Below, piece by piece: positions 57,143 through 64,000 of a DNA stretch of 64,000 nucleotides. A program made the translations under genes and the position numbers. Position 1 is the first letter of the stretch. Every line of letters begins with the position of its first letter. The notes below the pieces were generated by a model. That model was not told the DNA's origin and did no database searches. It worked only from the letters and a program-made list of their open reading frames with translations. Origin of the DNA: Paracoccus salipaludis (lineage in GTDB: Bacteria > Pseudomonadota > Alphaproteobacteria > Rhodobacterales > Rhodobacteraceae); NCBI RefSeq assembly GCF_002287065.1, contig NZ_NSJZ01000002.1, forward strand, positions 186,001 through 250,000, in the 5' to 3' direction.

Positions 57143-57331
57143 CTGGTGTCTCCTCGTCCTGAATGCTGCCTTTGCGGCAGTCGTGCCTTGGTTCCGCCGG
57201 TGGTTGCGGACAGCTTCAGGAATACCATCGCCGGGGTCATGCGGCAACGAAACAGAATGCCGCAAATCCATGCATGAAGGGGCGCGCGACCGGCGCCGGG
57301 GCAGGAGGGCGGAAGCGCCGATTCGGTGACG

Positions 57332-57520
57332 CTATTCGACGGGAACGGCGGTGTAGCCCGCTTCCTTGATGACCTCGGCCGCCCGCGCGCTGCCCATGCC
57401 CTCGACGGTCACGGTCCTGCTGTCCAGGTCGGTGCGGGCCTGCCCCCCGGCCCTGGCGATGGCGGCCTCGATGGTGGCGGTGCAGTGGCCGCAGCTCATG
57501 TCCTCGACGTGGAACCTCAT
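57332..57520 (-). CDS. Heavy-metal-associated (CopZ-like) chaperone
   Basis: 62 aa. One HMA domain: FHVEDMSCGHCTATIEAAI carries the MxCxxC metal site (Cys10, Cys13) with a His in between, and VTVEGM..AEVIKEAGYTAVPVE ends the fold. It binds Cu(I) and probably passes it to CopA, 1.2 kb away. Small, ordinary length; no signal peptide. Confidence 0.9.
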   Translation of the reverse strand: MRFHVEDMSCGHCTATIEAAIARAGGQARTDLDSRTVTVEGMGSARAAEVIKEAGYTAVPVE

Positions 57521-57573
57521 GGCGAAACCTTTCGTGCTTGACGCGAGGGGGCCAGTCTAGCATCGCCCGGGCC

Positions 57574-58479
57574 ATGACCGCCACCAGTCCCCCGAGCCCG
57601 CTGCAGGGCGCCGCCAACCTGCGCGCGGCGGCCCTGATGATCGCCGCCATGGCCGCCTTCGCGGTCGAGGACGCGGCCATCAAGACCCTGGCCGCGAGGC
57701 TGCCCGTGGGGCAGGTGCTGGCCACGCTGGGCGTGCTGGGCATGGCGGTCTTCTGGATCATGCTCCGGCGGGCCGGGGGGCGGCTGTTCACCCGCGCCCT
57801 GCTGACCCCCGCCGTCCTGCTGCGCAACGGGGGCGAGGCGGTGGGGTCCATCGGCTTCACGCTGGCGCTGGCCCTGACGGACCTGGCCTCGGCCTCGGCG
57901 ATCCTGCAGGCGCTGCCGCTGGCGCTGGTGATGGGGGGCGCGCTGTTTCTCGGCGAGAAGGTCGGCTGGCGGCGCTGGACGGCGATCCTTGTCGGCTTCG
58001 CGGGCGTCCTGCTGATCATCCGGCCCGGCGCGGCGGGGTTCCAGCCGCAATCCGCGCTGGCGCTGGTGGGCGTGGCGGGACTGGCGGTGCGCGATCTGGC
58101 GACGCGGCGGATGCCGGCGCGGGTGCCCTCGCACCAGCTTTCGGCTTCGGCCTTCGCGGCGCTGGTGCCGGCGGGGCTGGCGCTGGCCCTGGTGCAGGGG
58201 ACGCCGATGCTGGTTCCCACGCGTCCCGAGGCGCTGGGCTTCCTGGGCTGCATCGCCTTCAGCGTGCTGGGCTATGCGATGATGGTCGGCGCCACCCGCG
58301 CCGGAGAGGCCTCGCTGATCGCGCCGCTGCGCTATGTCCGCCTGATCTTCGCCCTGGGGATCGCCGTCGCCGTCTTCGGCGAACGGCCGGATGCGGCGAC
58401 GCTTGCCGGTGCCGCGCTGATCGTCGGCTCGGGCGCCTTCGCCATGTGGCGCGAGCTTGTGCGCAACCGCCGCCGCTGA
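57574..58479 (+). CDS. EamA/DMT-family transporter
   Basis: 301 aa with ten hydrophobic segments in two EamA halves (LMIAAMAAFAVEDAAIKTL; ALPLALVMGGALFLGEKVGWRRW, where the GEK motif ends the first half; ALGIAVAVFGERPDAATLAG ends the second). Likely exports a metabolite or amino acid. The ATG at 57574 is chosen over the upstream frame; no Shine-Dalgarno is clear. Substrate unknown. Confidence 0.85.
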   Translation: MTATSPPSPLQGAANLRAAALMIAAMAAFAVEDAAIKTLAARLPVGQVLATLGVLGMAVFWIMLRRAGGRLFTRALLTPAVLLRNGGEAVGSIGFTLALALTDLASASAILQALPLALVMGGALFLGEKVGWRRWTAILVGFAGVLLIIRPGAAGFQPQSALALVGVAGLAVRDLATRRMPARVPSHQLSASAFAALVPAGLALALVQGTPMLVPTRPEALGFLGCIAFSVLGYAMMVGATRAGEASLIAPLRYVRLIFALGIAVAVFGERPDAATLAGAALIVGSGAFAMWRELVRNRRR

Positions 58480-58518
58480 CCCCTTCCCGCAAGCCCGGCG
58501 TGGCTGTAGAAGCCGCGC

Positions 58519-60318
58519 ATGACCCAGCTTGACCTCATCCGCAACTTCTCGATCGTGGCCCATATCGACCACGGCAAATCCACGCTCGCCGACCGGCTGA
58601 TCCAGTCGACCGGCACTGTCGCCGACCGCGACATGAAGGAGCAGCTGCTCGACAGCATGGATATCGAGCGCGAGCGCGGCATCACCATCAAGGCCAACAC
58701 CGTCCGCATCAGCTATCAGGCGAAGGACGGCAAGACCTATACGCTGAACCTGATCGACACCCCCGGCCACGTGGACTTCGCCTACGAGGTCAGCCGGTCG
58801 ATGCGCGCGGTCGAGGGGTCGCTGCTGGTGGTCGACGCGACGCAGGGGGTCGAGGCGCAGACGCTGGCCAACGTTTATCAGGCGATCGACGCGGGGCACG
58901 AGATCGTGCCGGTCTTGAACAAGATCGACCTGCCCGCGGCGGAACCCGAGCGGGTCAAGGAACAGATCGAGGACGTGATCGGCATCGACGCATCCGACGC
59001 GGTGCTGATCTCGGCCAAGACGGGCCTGGGCATCCCCGACGTGCTGGAGGCCATCGTCACCCGCCTGCCCGCGCCCAAGGGAACGCGCGACGCGCCGCTG
59101 AAGGCGATGCTGGTGGACAGCTGGTATGACGCCTATCTCGGCGTCGTCGTGATGATCCGGGTCATGGACGGCGTGATCCGCAAGGGCGACCGCGTCCGCA
59201 TGATGCAGACCGGCGCCGTCTACGGCATCGACAAGCTGGCCGTCCTGACCCCGCGCATGGTGGACATCCCCGAACTGGGCCCCGGCGAGATCGGCGTCTT
59301 CACCGCCTCCATCAAGCAGGTCCGCGACACACGCGTCGGCGATACCATCACCCATGAGCGCAAGGGCACCGAGGAACCGCTGCCCGGCTTCAAGCCCGCC
59401 CAGCCGGTCGTCTTCTGCGGCCTCTTTCCCGTGGATGCCAACGACTTCGACGCCCTGCGCGACGCCATCGAGAAGCTGGCGCTGAACGACGCGAGCTTCT
59501 CCTACGAGATGGAAACCTCGGCGGCGCTGGGCTTCGGCTTCCGCTGCGGCTTCCTGGGCCTGCTGCACCTCGAGGTCATCCGCGACCGGCTGGAGCGTGA
59601 ATACGACCTCGACCTGATCACCACCGCGCCGAGCGTGGTCTTCCGCCTGCACATGAAGGACGGCGAGGTGCGCGAATTGCACAACCCGGCCGACATGCCC
59701 GACCCCATGATGATCGACCATATCGAGGAGCCGCGGATCAAGGCCACGATCATGGTCCCCGACGAGTACCTGGGCGACGTGCTGAAGCTGTGCCAGGACC
59801 GCCGCGGCATCCAGCTGGACCTGACCTATGCGGGCTCGCGCGCGATGGTGGTCTATGACCTGCCGCTGGCCGAGGTCGTCTTCGACTTCTACGACCGGCT
59901 GAAATCGGTGACCAAGGGCTATGCCTCGTTCGACTACCAGATCTCGGAATACCGCGAGGACAACCTAGTCAAGATGTCCATCCTGGTGAACGACGAGCCG
60001 GTGGACGCGTTGTCGATCATGGTCCACCGCGACCGCGCCGAGGCGCGCGGCCGCGCGATGGTGGAGAAGCTGAAGGAGCTGATCCCGCGGCACATGTTCA
60101 AGATCCCGATCCAGGCGGCCATCGGCGGCCGAGTGATCGCGCGCGAAACGCTGGCGGCCTTGCGCAAGGACGTGACCGCCAAGTGCTACGGCGGCGACGC
60201 CACGCGGAAGAAGAAACTGCTGGAGAAGCAGAAGGCCGGCAAGAAGAAGATGCGCCAGTTCGGGAAGGTCGAGATCCCGCAGAGCGCGTTTATCTCGGCG
60301 TTGAAGATGGATGGGTGA
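58519..60318 (+). CDS. lepA: Elongation factor 4 (LepA)
   Basis: 599 aa. Ribosome-bound GTPase. G1 is [16 protein letters not shown]2 region [15 protein letters not shown]3 [13 protein letters not shown]4 VLNKIDLP, G5 SAKTGLG. The C-terminal LepA-specific domain is present ([52 protein letters not shown] in part). Full length. Confidence 0.97.
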   Translation: MTQLDLIRNFSIVAHIDHGKSTLADRLIQSTGTVADRDMKEQLLDSMDIERERGITIKANTVRISYQAKDGKTYTLNLIDTPGHVDFAYEVSRSMRAVEGSLLVVDATQGVEAQTLANVYQAIDAGHEIVPVLNKIDLPAAEPERVKEQIEDVIGIDASDAVLISAKTGLGIPDVLEAIVTRLPAPKGTRDAPLKAMLVDSWYDAYLGVVVMIRVMDGVIRKGDRVRMMQTGAVYGIDKLAVLTPRMVDIPELGPGEIGVFTASIKQVRDTRVGDTITHERKGTEEPLPGFKPAQPVVFCGLFPVDANDFDALRDAIEKLALNDASFSYEMETSAALGFGFRCGFLGLLHLEVIRDRLEREYDLDLITTAPSVVFRLHMKDGEVRELHNPADMPDPMMIDHIEEPRIKATIMVPDEYLGDVLKLCQDRRGIQLDLTYAGSRAMVVYDLPLAEVVFDFYDRLKSVTKGYASFDYQISEYREDNLVKMSILVNDEPVDALSIMVHRDRAEARGRAMVEKLKELIPRHMFKIPIQAAIGGRVIARETLAALRKDVTAKCYGGDATRKKKLLEKQKAGKKKMRQFGKVEIPQSAFISALKMDG

Positions 60319-60359
60319 GGTGCGCGCGCGCCTTAACTAAAAAAGGGATATGGTCTGGA

Positions 60360-60923
60360 ATGTGGCTTGTCAAAAACCAGAGTCAAATGGATGAGCTTCG
60401 TCGTTCAAGAGCTGTCCTAAGTTTGTATCTTGACCGAGCGTATTATCCATCTCGTGTCGAAAAGATTATGCGTGCAGCCCGAGCTTTTGATGCACAAGTA
60501 GGAAAAGCATGGCATTTCATGATACCTTATAAATTTGAGGGCTATGCAGTCGATGCTGTCTTCAGCGAAGAGCATTATGATTACGCTGCCACGAACCTTG
60601 CCATAAATAAGCTTGGCCTTACTTCTGCCTCCCTGCCAGCTATTGTTTTTGAGATAACGCCCGACAGGGATCATTATTTTCTTCGTCTCAACGGCCGCAG
60701 TGATGCTGGTATATTGCGCCTCATCGAATCTATCGGGGACATAGCCATTGAACTACACAGAACAGGTCCGCATGATCCAGTTCATCTTCGTCAAGATGCA
60801 GCTGGGCAAATTGCGCGCTATCTTTTCGGAGAGAGGGCGCTAAGCTTTGCCGCCAAAAGTCTCCCGGCTGTTGCGGGCCTATTGGGCATGGCGGCTAACG
60901 CGAAGGATTTAGTTTCAGCTTGA
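60360..60923 (+). CDS. AT-rich orphan gene of unknown function
   Basis: 187 aa. I do not recognise the family. It starts MWLVKNQSQMDELRRSRAVL and is soluble, with Tyr/Phe-rich strands (WHFMIPYKFEGYAVDAVF, AIVFEITPDRDHYFLRLNG) and a helical C-terminus rich in Ala. Base composition is clearly lower in G+C than the flanking DNA, with ATA, AGT, TTA-type codons that its neighbours avoid, so it was recently acquired. AAAAGGGA lies about ten bases before the ATG. It is followed by a perfect hairpin and a REP-associated transposase on the other strand. Confidence 0.65.
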   Translation: MWLVKNQSQMDELRRSRAVLSLYLDRAYYPSRVEKIMRAARAFDAQVGKAWHFMIPYKFEGYAVDAVFSEEHYDYAATNLAINKLGLTSASLPAIVFEITPDRDHYFLRLNGRSDAGILRLIESIGDIAIELHRTGPHDPVHLRQDAAGQIARYLFGERALSFAAKSLPAVAGLLGMAANAKDLVSA

Positions 60924-60941
60924 AGCACGGCAGCACGTAAG

Positions 60942-60972
60942 CGTTAGGTGCGTGGGGAGCACGCACCTAACG
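60942..60972. repeat. Perfect 13-bp hairpin at the end of the transposase gene
   Basis: CGTTAGGTGCGTG (60942-60954) pairs with CACGCACCTAACG (60960-60972) around GGGAG. The TAG stop of the transposase on the minus strand (60969-60967) lies in the right arm. No T-run on either side, so a REP-like or transposon-end structure is as likely as a terminator. Confidence 0.6.
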
Positions 60973-61464
60973 GATCACCGTCTGCCCGTGCCCGTTGCGG
61001 TCCGCCGATCTTGCGTTGGATCGAAGAGAACGCCCAGTCCTAAGGCCGCTCCACCAGCCCGTGCTTACCGGATTGAACCAGCAATACCGCAGATGCGCCG
61101 CGAGATCAGCCTCGTCGTCGATGTGATGCTTCCAGAAGCGCTGCTGCCACAGCGCGCGCTCGCCTCGTGCCACATGGCTTGGGCGCCGCGGACCCGCCTG
61201 GATCCCACGCGAGAACCGCGCCTTGATGAGGCGCCATCGCGTGGCGTAATCCGCGTCCTCCTCGGGCATCCGCCAGATGCAGTGCAGATGGTCCGGCAGC
61301 ACCACCCATGCCTCGATGCCGAACGGCCGTTCGGCGCGGGTGTCGCGGACGGCTTGGCGCAGCCGCTCCACTTCCGCGACCAGCAGGTGCGATCCGCGCT
61401 GGGCCAGCGCGACCGTGAAGAAGATCGTGGCGCCAGGATGGCGCGGGCGGATGTAACGCGGCAT
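60967..61464 (-). mobile_element. REP-associated tyrosine transposase (RAYT, Y1_Tnp)
   Basis: 165 aa. Single-strand HUH endonuclease of the IS200-like Y1 fold: PGATIFFTVALAQRGSHLL, the HUH strand WVVLPDHLHCIWRMPEED, and the tyrosine helix HLRYCWFNPVSTGW near residue 133. RAYTs are usually single-copy and linked to REP palindromes. It reads as intact. It stands between an AT-rich orphan gene and a deaminase gene on the other strand. Confidence 0.85.
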
Positions 61465-61565
61465 CCCCGTAGCCTGGGGCGCGCGCAGTTAACAAAGCCT
61501 CACCGCATTGACCCGCATGAGGGTCGCGGCCCATCATTCCGGTGGTTGACCCGCCGGAGGACCCC

Positions 61566-62051
61566 ATGACCCCCACCGCCACCGAACTCCACCACCTGCG
61601 CCGCTGCATCGAGCTTGCGGCCGAGGCGCTCGCGGCGGGGGACCAGCCCTTCGGTTCGGTCCTCGTGGCGGCGGACGGGACCGTGCTGGCCGAGGATCGG
61701 AACCGGACCGGGGGCGGCGATGCGACCCTGCATCCGGAACTCGCGCTGGCACAGTGGGCCGCCCGCCACATGACGCCAGAGGAGCGGGAGGCGGCCACCG
61801 TCTTCACCTCGGGGGAGCATTGCCCCATGTGCGCCGCCGCGCATGGCTGGGTCGGGCTGGGGCGGATCGTCTATGTCCACTCGGCGCAACAATACGCCGA
61901 CTGGATGGCCGAGCTTGGTCGCGGTCCTCTCTCCGTCCGCCCCCTGCCCATCCAGGAGGTGGTGCCGGGCCTGCCGGTCGAGGGACCCGTGCCCGAACTG
62001 GCAGAGGAAATGCGCGACCTCCACCGGCGCCACTCCCGGCAGCAGTCATAG
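61566..62051 (+). CDS. Nucleoside deaminase (tRNA-adenosine/guanine-deaminase-like)
   Basis: 161 aa. Zinc deaminase fold: HPELALAQWAARHM supplies the zinc His and catalytic Glu (HPE), and TSGEHCPMCAAAHGWVG the PCxxC-type zinc Cys pair, although the residue before the first Cys is His rather than Pro. The family deaminates free bases or nucleosides such as guanine or cytosine. GGAGG lies five bases before the ATG. Substrate cannot be told. Confidence 0.85.
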   Translation: MTPTATELHHLRRCIELAAEALAAGDQPFGSVLVAADGTVLAEDRNRTGGGDATLHPELALAQWAARHMTPEEREAATVFTSGEHCPMCAAAHGWVGLGRIVYVHSAQQYADWMAELGRGPLSVRPLPIQEVVPGLPVEGPVPELAEEMRDLHRRHSRQQS

Positions 62052-62215
62052 GACGGGTCACCTTGCATCCTGCACCCTGCGGTAGCATCCCCGTATGATC
62101 CCCCGCGGTGCCAGCCGCTGCGGCGGAACCCCGCAGCCCGAACCCTCGGGCTTGACGAAAGGGTAGCCTCCCGCTGATCTGGACTCCACCACAGCCAGCA
62201 AGGGAAGGGCACACC

Positions 62216-62530
62216 ATGACCCCCGAAGCCGCTAGGGACATCCTTCTCGCCCGCCGCACCGAACTGCTCGGCAACATTGCCCGCATCGAGGACCAGCTCG
62301 ACGATCCCATGCCCAAGGACTGGGAGGACGCGGCCTCGGAACGTCAGGGGGACGAGGTGCTGACCGCGCTCGGCCATTCCGACCAGGCCGAGATCCGGCG
62401 CATCGACGCGGCGCTCGCCCGGATCGAGGCGGGGGACTACGGCGACTGCGTGCGGTGCGGCAATCCCATCGCGGAAAAGCGGCTGCAGCTTCTGCCGGAC
62501 ACGCCCTTCTGCGCCAACTGCTCGCCCTGA
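62216..62530 (+). CDS. TraR/DksA-type zinc-finger protein
   Basis: 104 aa. A helical coiled-coil N-terminus (ARDILLARRTELLGNIARIE, with the acidic tip DDPMPKDWEDAASE) and a four-Cys zinc finger CVRCGNPIAEKRLQLLPDTPFCANC (ends shown: CVRCG, FCANC). Short DksA paralogues of this type act on RNA polymerase through the secondary channel. Likely a stress or stringent-response modulator. Confidence 0.88.
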   Translation: MTPEAARDILLARRTELLGNIARIEDQLDDPMPKDWEDAASERQGDEVLTALGHSDQAEIRRIDAALARIEAGDYGDCVRCGNPIAEKRLQLLPDTPFCANCSP

Positions 62531-62598
62531 GGCGGCCGTGGAACATTCGGGCCGCTGGTGCATTCCAGCCTGAGAGCCCCCTTTGCGAAGGCAACGCC

Positions 62599-63135
62599 AT
62601 GCGTCACCCCGCCCGATACTCTGCCATCCAGATCGCGCTTCACTGGGGCGTCTTCGCCCTGGTCATCGTCCAGCTTCTCACCGGGGGGATGATGAGCGAA
62701 TATTTCCGCGCCCTGATGCGGGCCGAAGACGGCCGGCCGATCATGGGCAACGCCGTCTGGCACATGGTGTCGGGCATCGCGATCCTGATCTTCATGCTGA
62801 CCCGGCTGGCCCTGCGCTTCACCCATGGCGCGCCGCCGTCCAAGGCGGATTCGCCCGGCTGGGACAAGGTGCTGTCCAAGCTGAACCACTGGCTGTTCTA
62901 TGTGGTGCTGATCGCCATGCCGGTCGTGGGGCTGGCCGCCTATCTTATCCCCAGCCGCGCGATGGGGAACCTGCACGAGAACACCGTGCCGGTCCTTCTG
63001 GCGCTGGTGGCGATGCATCTGGCGGGGGTTGTCTATCACCAGTTCATCCGCAGGGACGGGCTGATCCGGCGCATGACGCGGCCCGAGCAGGGGGTGGAAC
63101 GGGTGCCCCCCGTCAATCAGCGCCGCCGGGGCTGA
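62599..63135 (+). CDS. Cytochrome b561 family protein
   Basis: 178 aa, four membrane helices. Diheme b-type cytochrome: conserved His in ALHWGVFALV, AVWHMVSGIAILIFML, KLNHWLFYVVLIAMPVVG and MHLAGVVYHQFIRRDG give four heme ligands. It passes electrons from the quinone pool. The ATG at 62599 is 68 bases after the DksA-like gene. A possible FNR-type box and a hairpin follow its stop. Confidence 0.9.
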   Translation: MRHPARYSAIQIALHWGVFALVIVQLLTGGMMSEYFRALMRAEDGRPIMGNAVWHMVSGIAILIFMLTRLALRFTHGAPPSKADSPGWDKVLSKLNHWLFYVVLIAMPVVGLAAYLIPSRAMGNLHENTVPVLLALVAMHLAGVVYHQFIRRDGLIRRMTRPEQGVERVPPVNQRRRG

Positions 63136-63145
63136 TCTGGATCAA
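63132..63145 (+). promoter_or_regulatory. FNR-type box candidate
   Basis: CTGATCTGGATCAA has one mismatch to the FNR/FnrP consensus TTGAT-N4-ATCAA. It covers the cytochrome b561 stop and lies 56 bases upstream of the small membrane protein's ATG, a workable distance for activation. Unverified. Confidence 0.3.
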
Positions 63146-63149
63146 GGCG

Positions 63150-63178
63150 AGGCCCGCCGCCGTGCGTTAGGCGGGCCT
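63150..63178 (+). terminator. Hairpin after cytochrome b561
   Basis: AGGCCCGCC (63150-63158) pairs exactly with GGCGGGCCT (63170-63178) with an 11-nt loop, starting 15 bases after the stop. No T-run follows. Confidence 0.45.
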
Positions 63179-63201
63179 GAACGAGACGAAGAGGTTGGGC
63201 G

Positions 63202-63402
63202 ATGTCGCGGCTGTTCCTGTTTCTTGCAATGATGTCCGTGCCCACGCTGGCGGGCGTCGGCGTCATCATCATGCTGACGCTCGGCTATTACGACTGGCGC
63301 GCGATGCTGTCGGCTGCCGTTGTCGGCGCGGTCGGGGGCTTTTTGGTCGCCTGGCTGGTCGCAAAGCGCATCCAGGCGACCGACCCCAAGGACAGCCTCT
63401 GA
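63202..63402 (+). CDS. Small two-helix membrane protein
   Basis: 66 aa. Two membrane helices (MSRLFLFLAMMSVPTLAGVG and SAAVVGAVGGFLVAWLVAKR) around a short GYYDW loop. Similar short proteins occur throughout Rhodobacteraceae, with no known role. GAGGTTGGGCG precedes the ATG. It converges with the hydrolase gene, three bases between stops. Confidence 0.7.
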   Translation: MSRLFLFLAMMSVPTLAGVGVIIMLTLGYYDWRAMLSAAVVGAVGGFLVAWLVAKRIQATDPKDSL

Positions 63403-63405
63403 CGC

Positions 63406-64000
63406 TCAGCCGTTCAGGAAGTCCGCGACCCGGGGCGTGACCTGCCCCGGCTTTTCGGCGTGCAGCCAGTGGCCGGTGCCGGGGACCGCCTCGATGACGG
63501 CCTGCGGGAAGAACTCGCGGATCGCGTCCTCGCCCCGGTCGGTCACGTAATCGCTGTCGCCGCCGCGCAGGAACAGGGCGGGGCCGTCGAAGGGCGTGCC
63601 GCCCCCCGGCCAGCCGGTGAGGTTCTCCATGTTGGCGCGCAGGGCCGCGAGGTTCATCTTCCAGCGCGGCGGGCTGGCCTTGAGGTCCAGCGATTGCAGC
63701 AGGAAGGCGCGGACGCTGTGGTCGTCCAGTTGCTGGGCAAGAAGCGTGTCGGCGCCGCTGCGGCTGGTGGCGCTGGCGACATCCGTGGCTTCCAGCGCCT
63801 CGATGATGCCGTCCTGCGTGTGGCCATAGGCGAGCGGGGCGATGTCCAGGACGGCCAGCCGCCGGACCATGTCGCCGCGCGTCAGCGCCAGCCGCATCGC
63901 CGCCTTGCCGCCCATCGAATGCCCGACGACATCCGCCCGACCGCCATGCGCCGAAATCACCTCGGCCAGGTCGCCGGCCAGCGCGTCATAGTCGTGCCGG
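63406..64000 (-). CDS. Alpha/beta-hydrolase, YbfF-like esterase, 5' end outside window
   Basis: At least 198 residues; the frame is open to the right edge. RHDYDALAGDLAEVI leads to the nucleophile elbow VVGHSMGGKAAMRLAL, then ALFLRGGDSDYV (Asp) and VPGTGHWLHAEKP (His). The layout and the small lid (LQSLDLKASPPRWKMNLAAL) fit the YbfF/short-chain esterase group. Substrate unknown. Confidence 0.85.
   Translation of the reverse strand, partial: RHDYDALAGDLAEVISAHGGRADVVGHSMGGKAAMRLALTRGDMVRRLAVLDIAPLAYGHTQDGIIEALEATDVASATSRSGADTLLAQQLDDHSVRAFLLQSLDLKASPPRWKMNLAALRANMENLTGWPGGGTPFDGPALFLRGGDSDYVTDRGEDAIREFFPQAVIEAVPGTGHWLHAEKPGQVTPRVADFLNG

Noticed and set aside
57517-59721. 734-codon minus-strand frame opposite lepA and the DMT transporter gene
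   Set aside because: Antisense shadow; lepA has all GTPase motifs on the plus strand.
60320-61500. Similar GCGCGC...TTAAC-AA text at about 60328 and 61475, looking like direct repeats around the orphan/RAYT island
   Set aside because: The match is short, interrupted and of low complexity (GC alternation), so it cannot be told from chance.

Overview
The window is high-G+C DNA from an alphaproteobacterium of the Rhodobacteraceae, most probably Paracoccus or a close relative. The evidence is the nas nitrate-assimilation operon in the Paracoccus gene order (nasT-nasS-transporter-nasB-nasG-nasC), a Rhodobacter-type gene transfer agent (GTA) remnant next to cysE, an Anbu/ATP-grasp/alpha-E locus, a SqrR-like persulfide sensor, and many ATGA/GTGA 4-bp gene overlaps. 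No plasmid or phage replication genes and no CRISPR array were seen.

Layout. 1-8083: a plus-strand cluster for a modified sugar, inositol or exopolysaccharide product (histidine phosphatase, SAM methyltransferase, GH39-like protein, myo-inositol-phosphate synthase, MDR dehydrogenase, Gfo/Idh/MocA oxidoreductase, pyruvyl transferase, FrhB-like protein), interrupted by one DUF1003 gene on the other strand. 8273-12354: a collapsed GTA cluster in which the first ~165 codons of the HK97-type capsid gene are joined out of frame to the C-terminal ~955 codons of the gp15-like TIM-barrel protein, followed by an intact DUF2793 gene. 12414-19649: housekeeping genes (cysE, pyrD, an amidase, gatCA, a UPF0173 hydrolase) and a LacI-type regulator.

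19748-26150 is an accessory stretch. It starts at tRNA-Arg(CCT) and holds a decayed MFS transporter, chrA, a large-subunit catalase, an orphan RNA ligase and an IS3-type OrfA scrap. 26192-30550 is the Anbu locus with alpha-E, circularly permuted ATP-grasp and zinc-metallopeptidase genes. 30965-39570 is the nitrate/nitrite assimilation operon with its NasS/NasT regulators and a structured leader. 40120-44124 holds a broken cold-shock gene, a ribbon-helix-helix regulator with a striking operator-like site paired with a PHB-depolymerase-family esterase, and a SqrR-like regulator divergent from a persulfide-dioxygenase-like enzyme.

44194-64000 is mostly housekeeping: serS, ada, meaB, rpmB, copper handling (PCu(A)C chaperone, copA, HMA chaperone), mnmH, an L,D-transpeptidase, a sirtuin, lepA, a deaminase, a DksA-type zinc finger, cytochrome b561 and a hydrolase cut by the window edge. 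One small island at 60360-61464 stands out: an AT-rich orphan gene, a perfect 13-bp hairpin and a REP-associated tyrosine transposase.

The most unusual observations are the GTA collapse, the operator-like repeat with a CTG start at the RHH gene, the nas leader structure, the AT-rich orphan/transposase island, and a composite 3'-end element present three times. All family assignments are from reading motifs; no database search was run.
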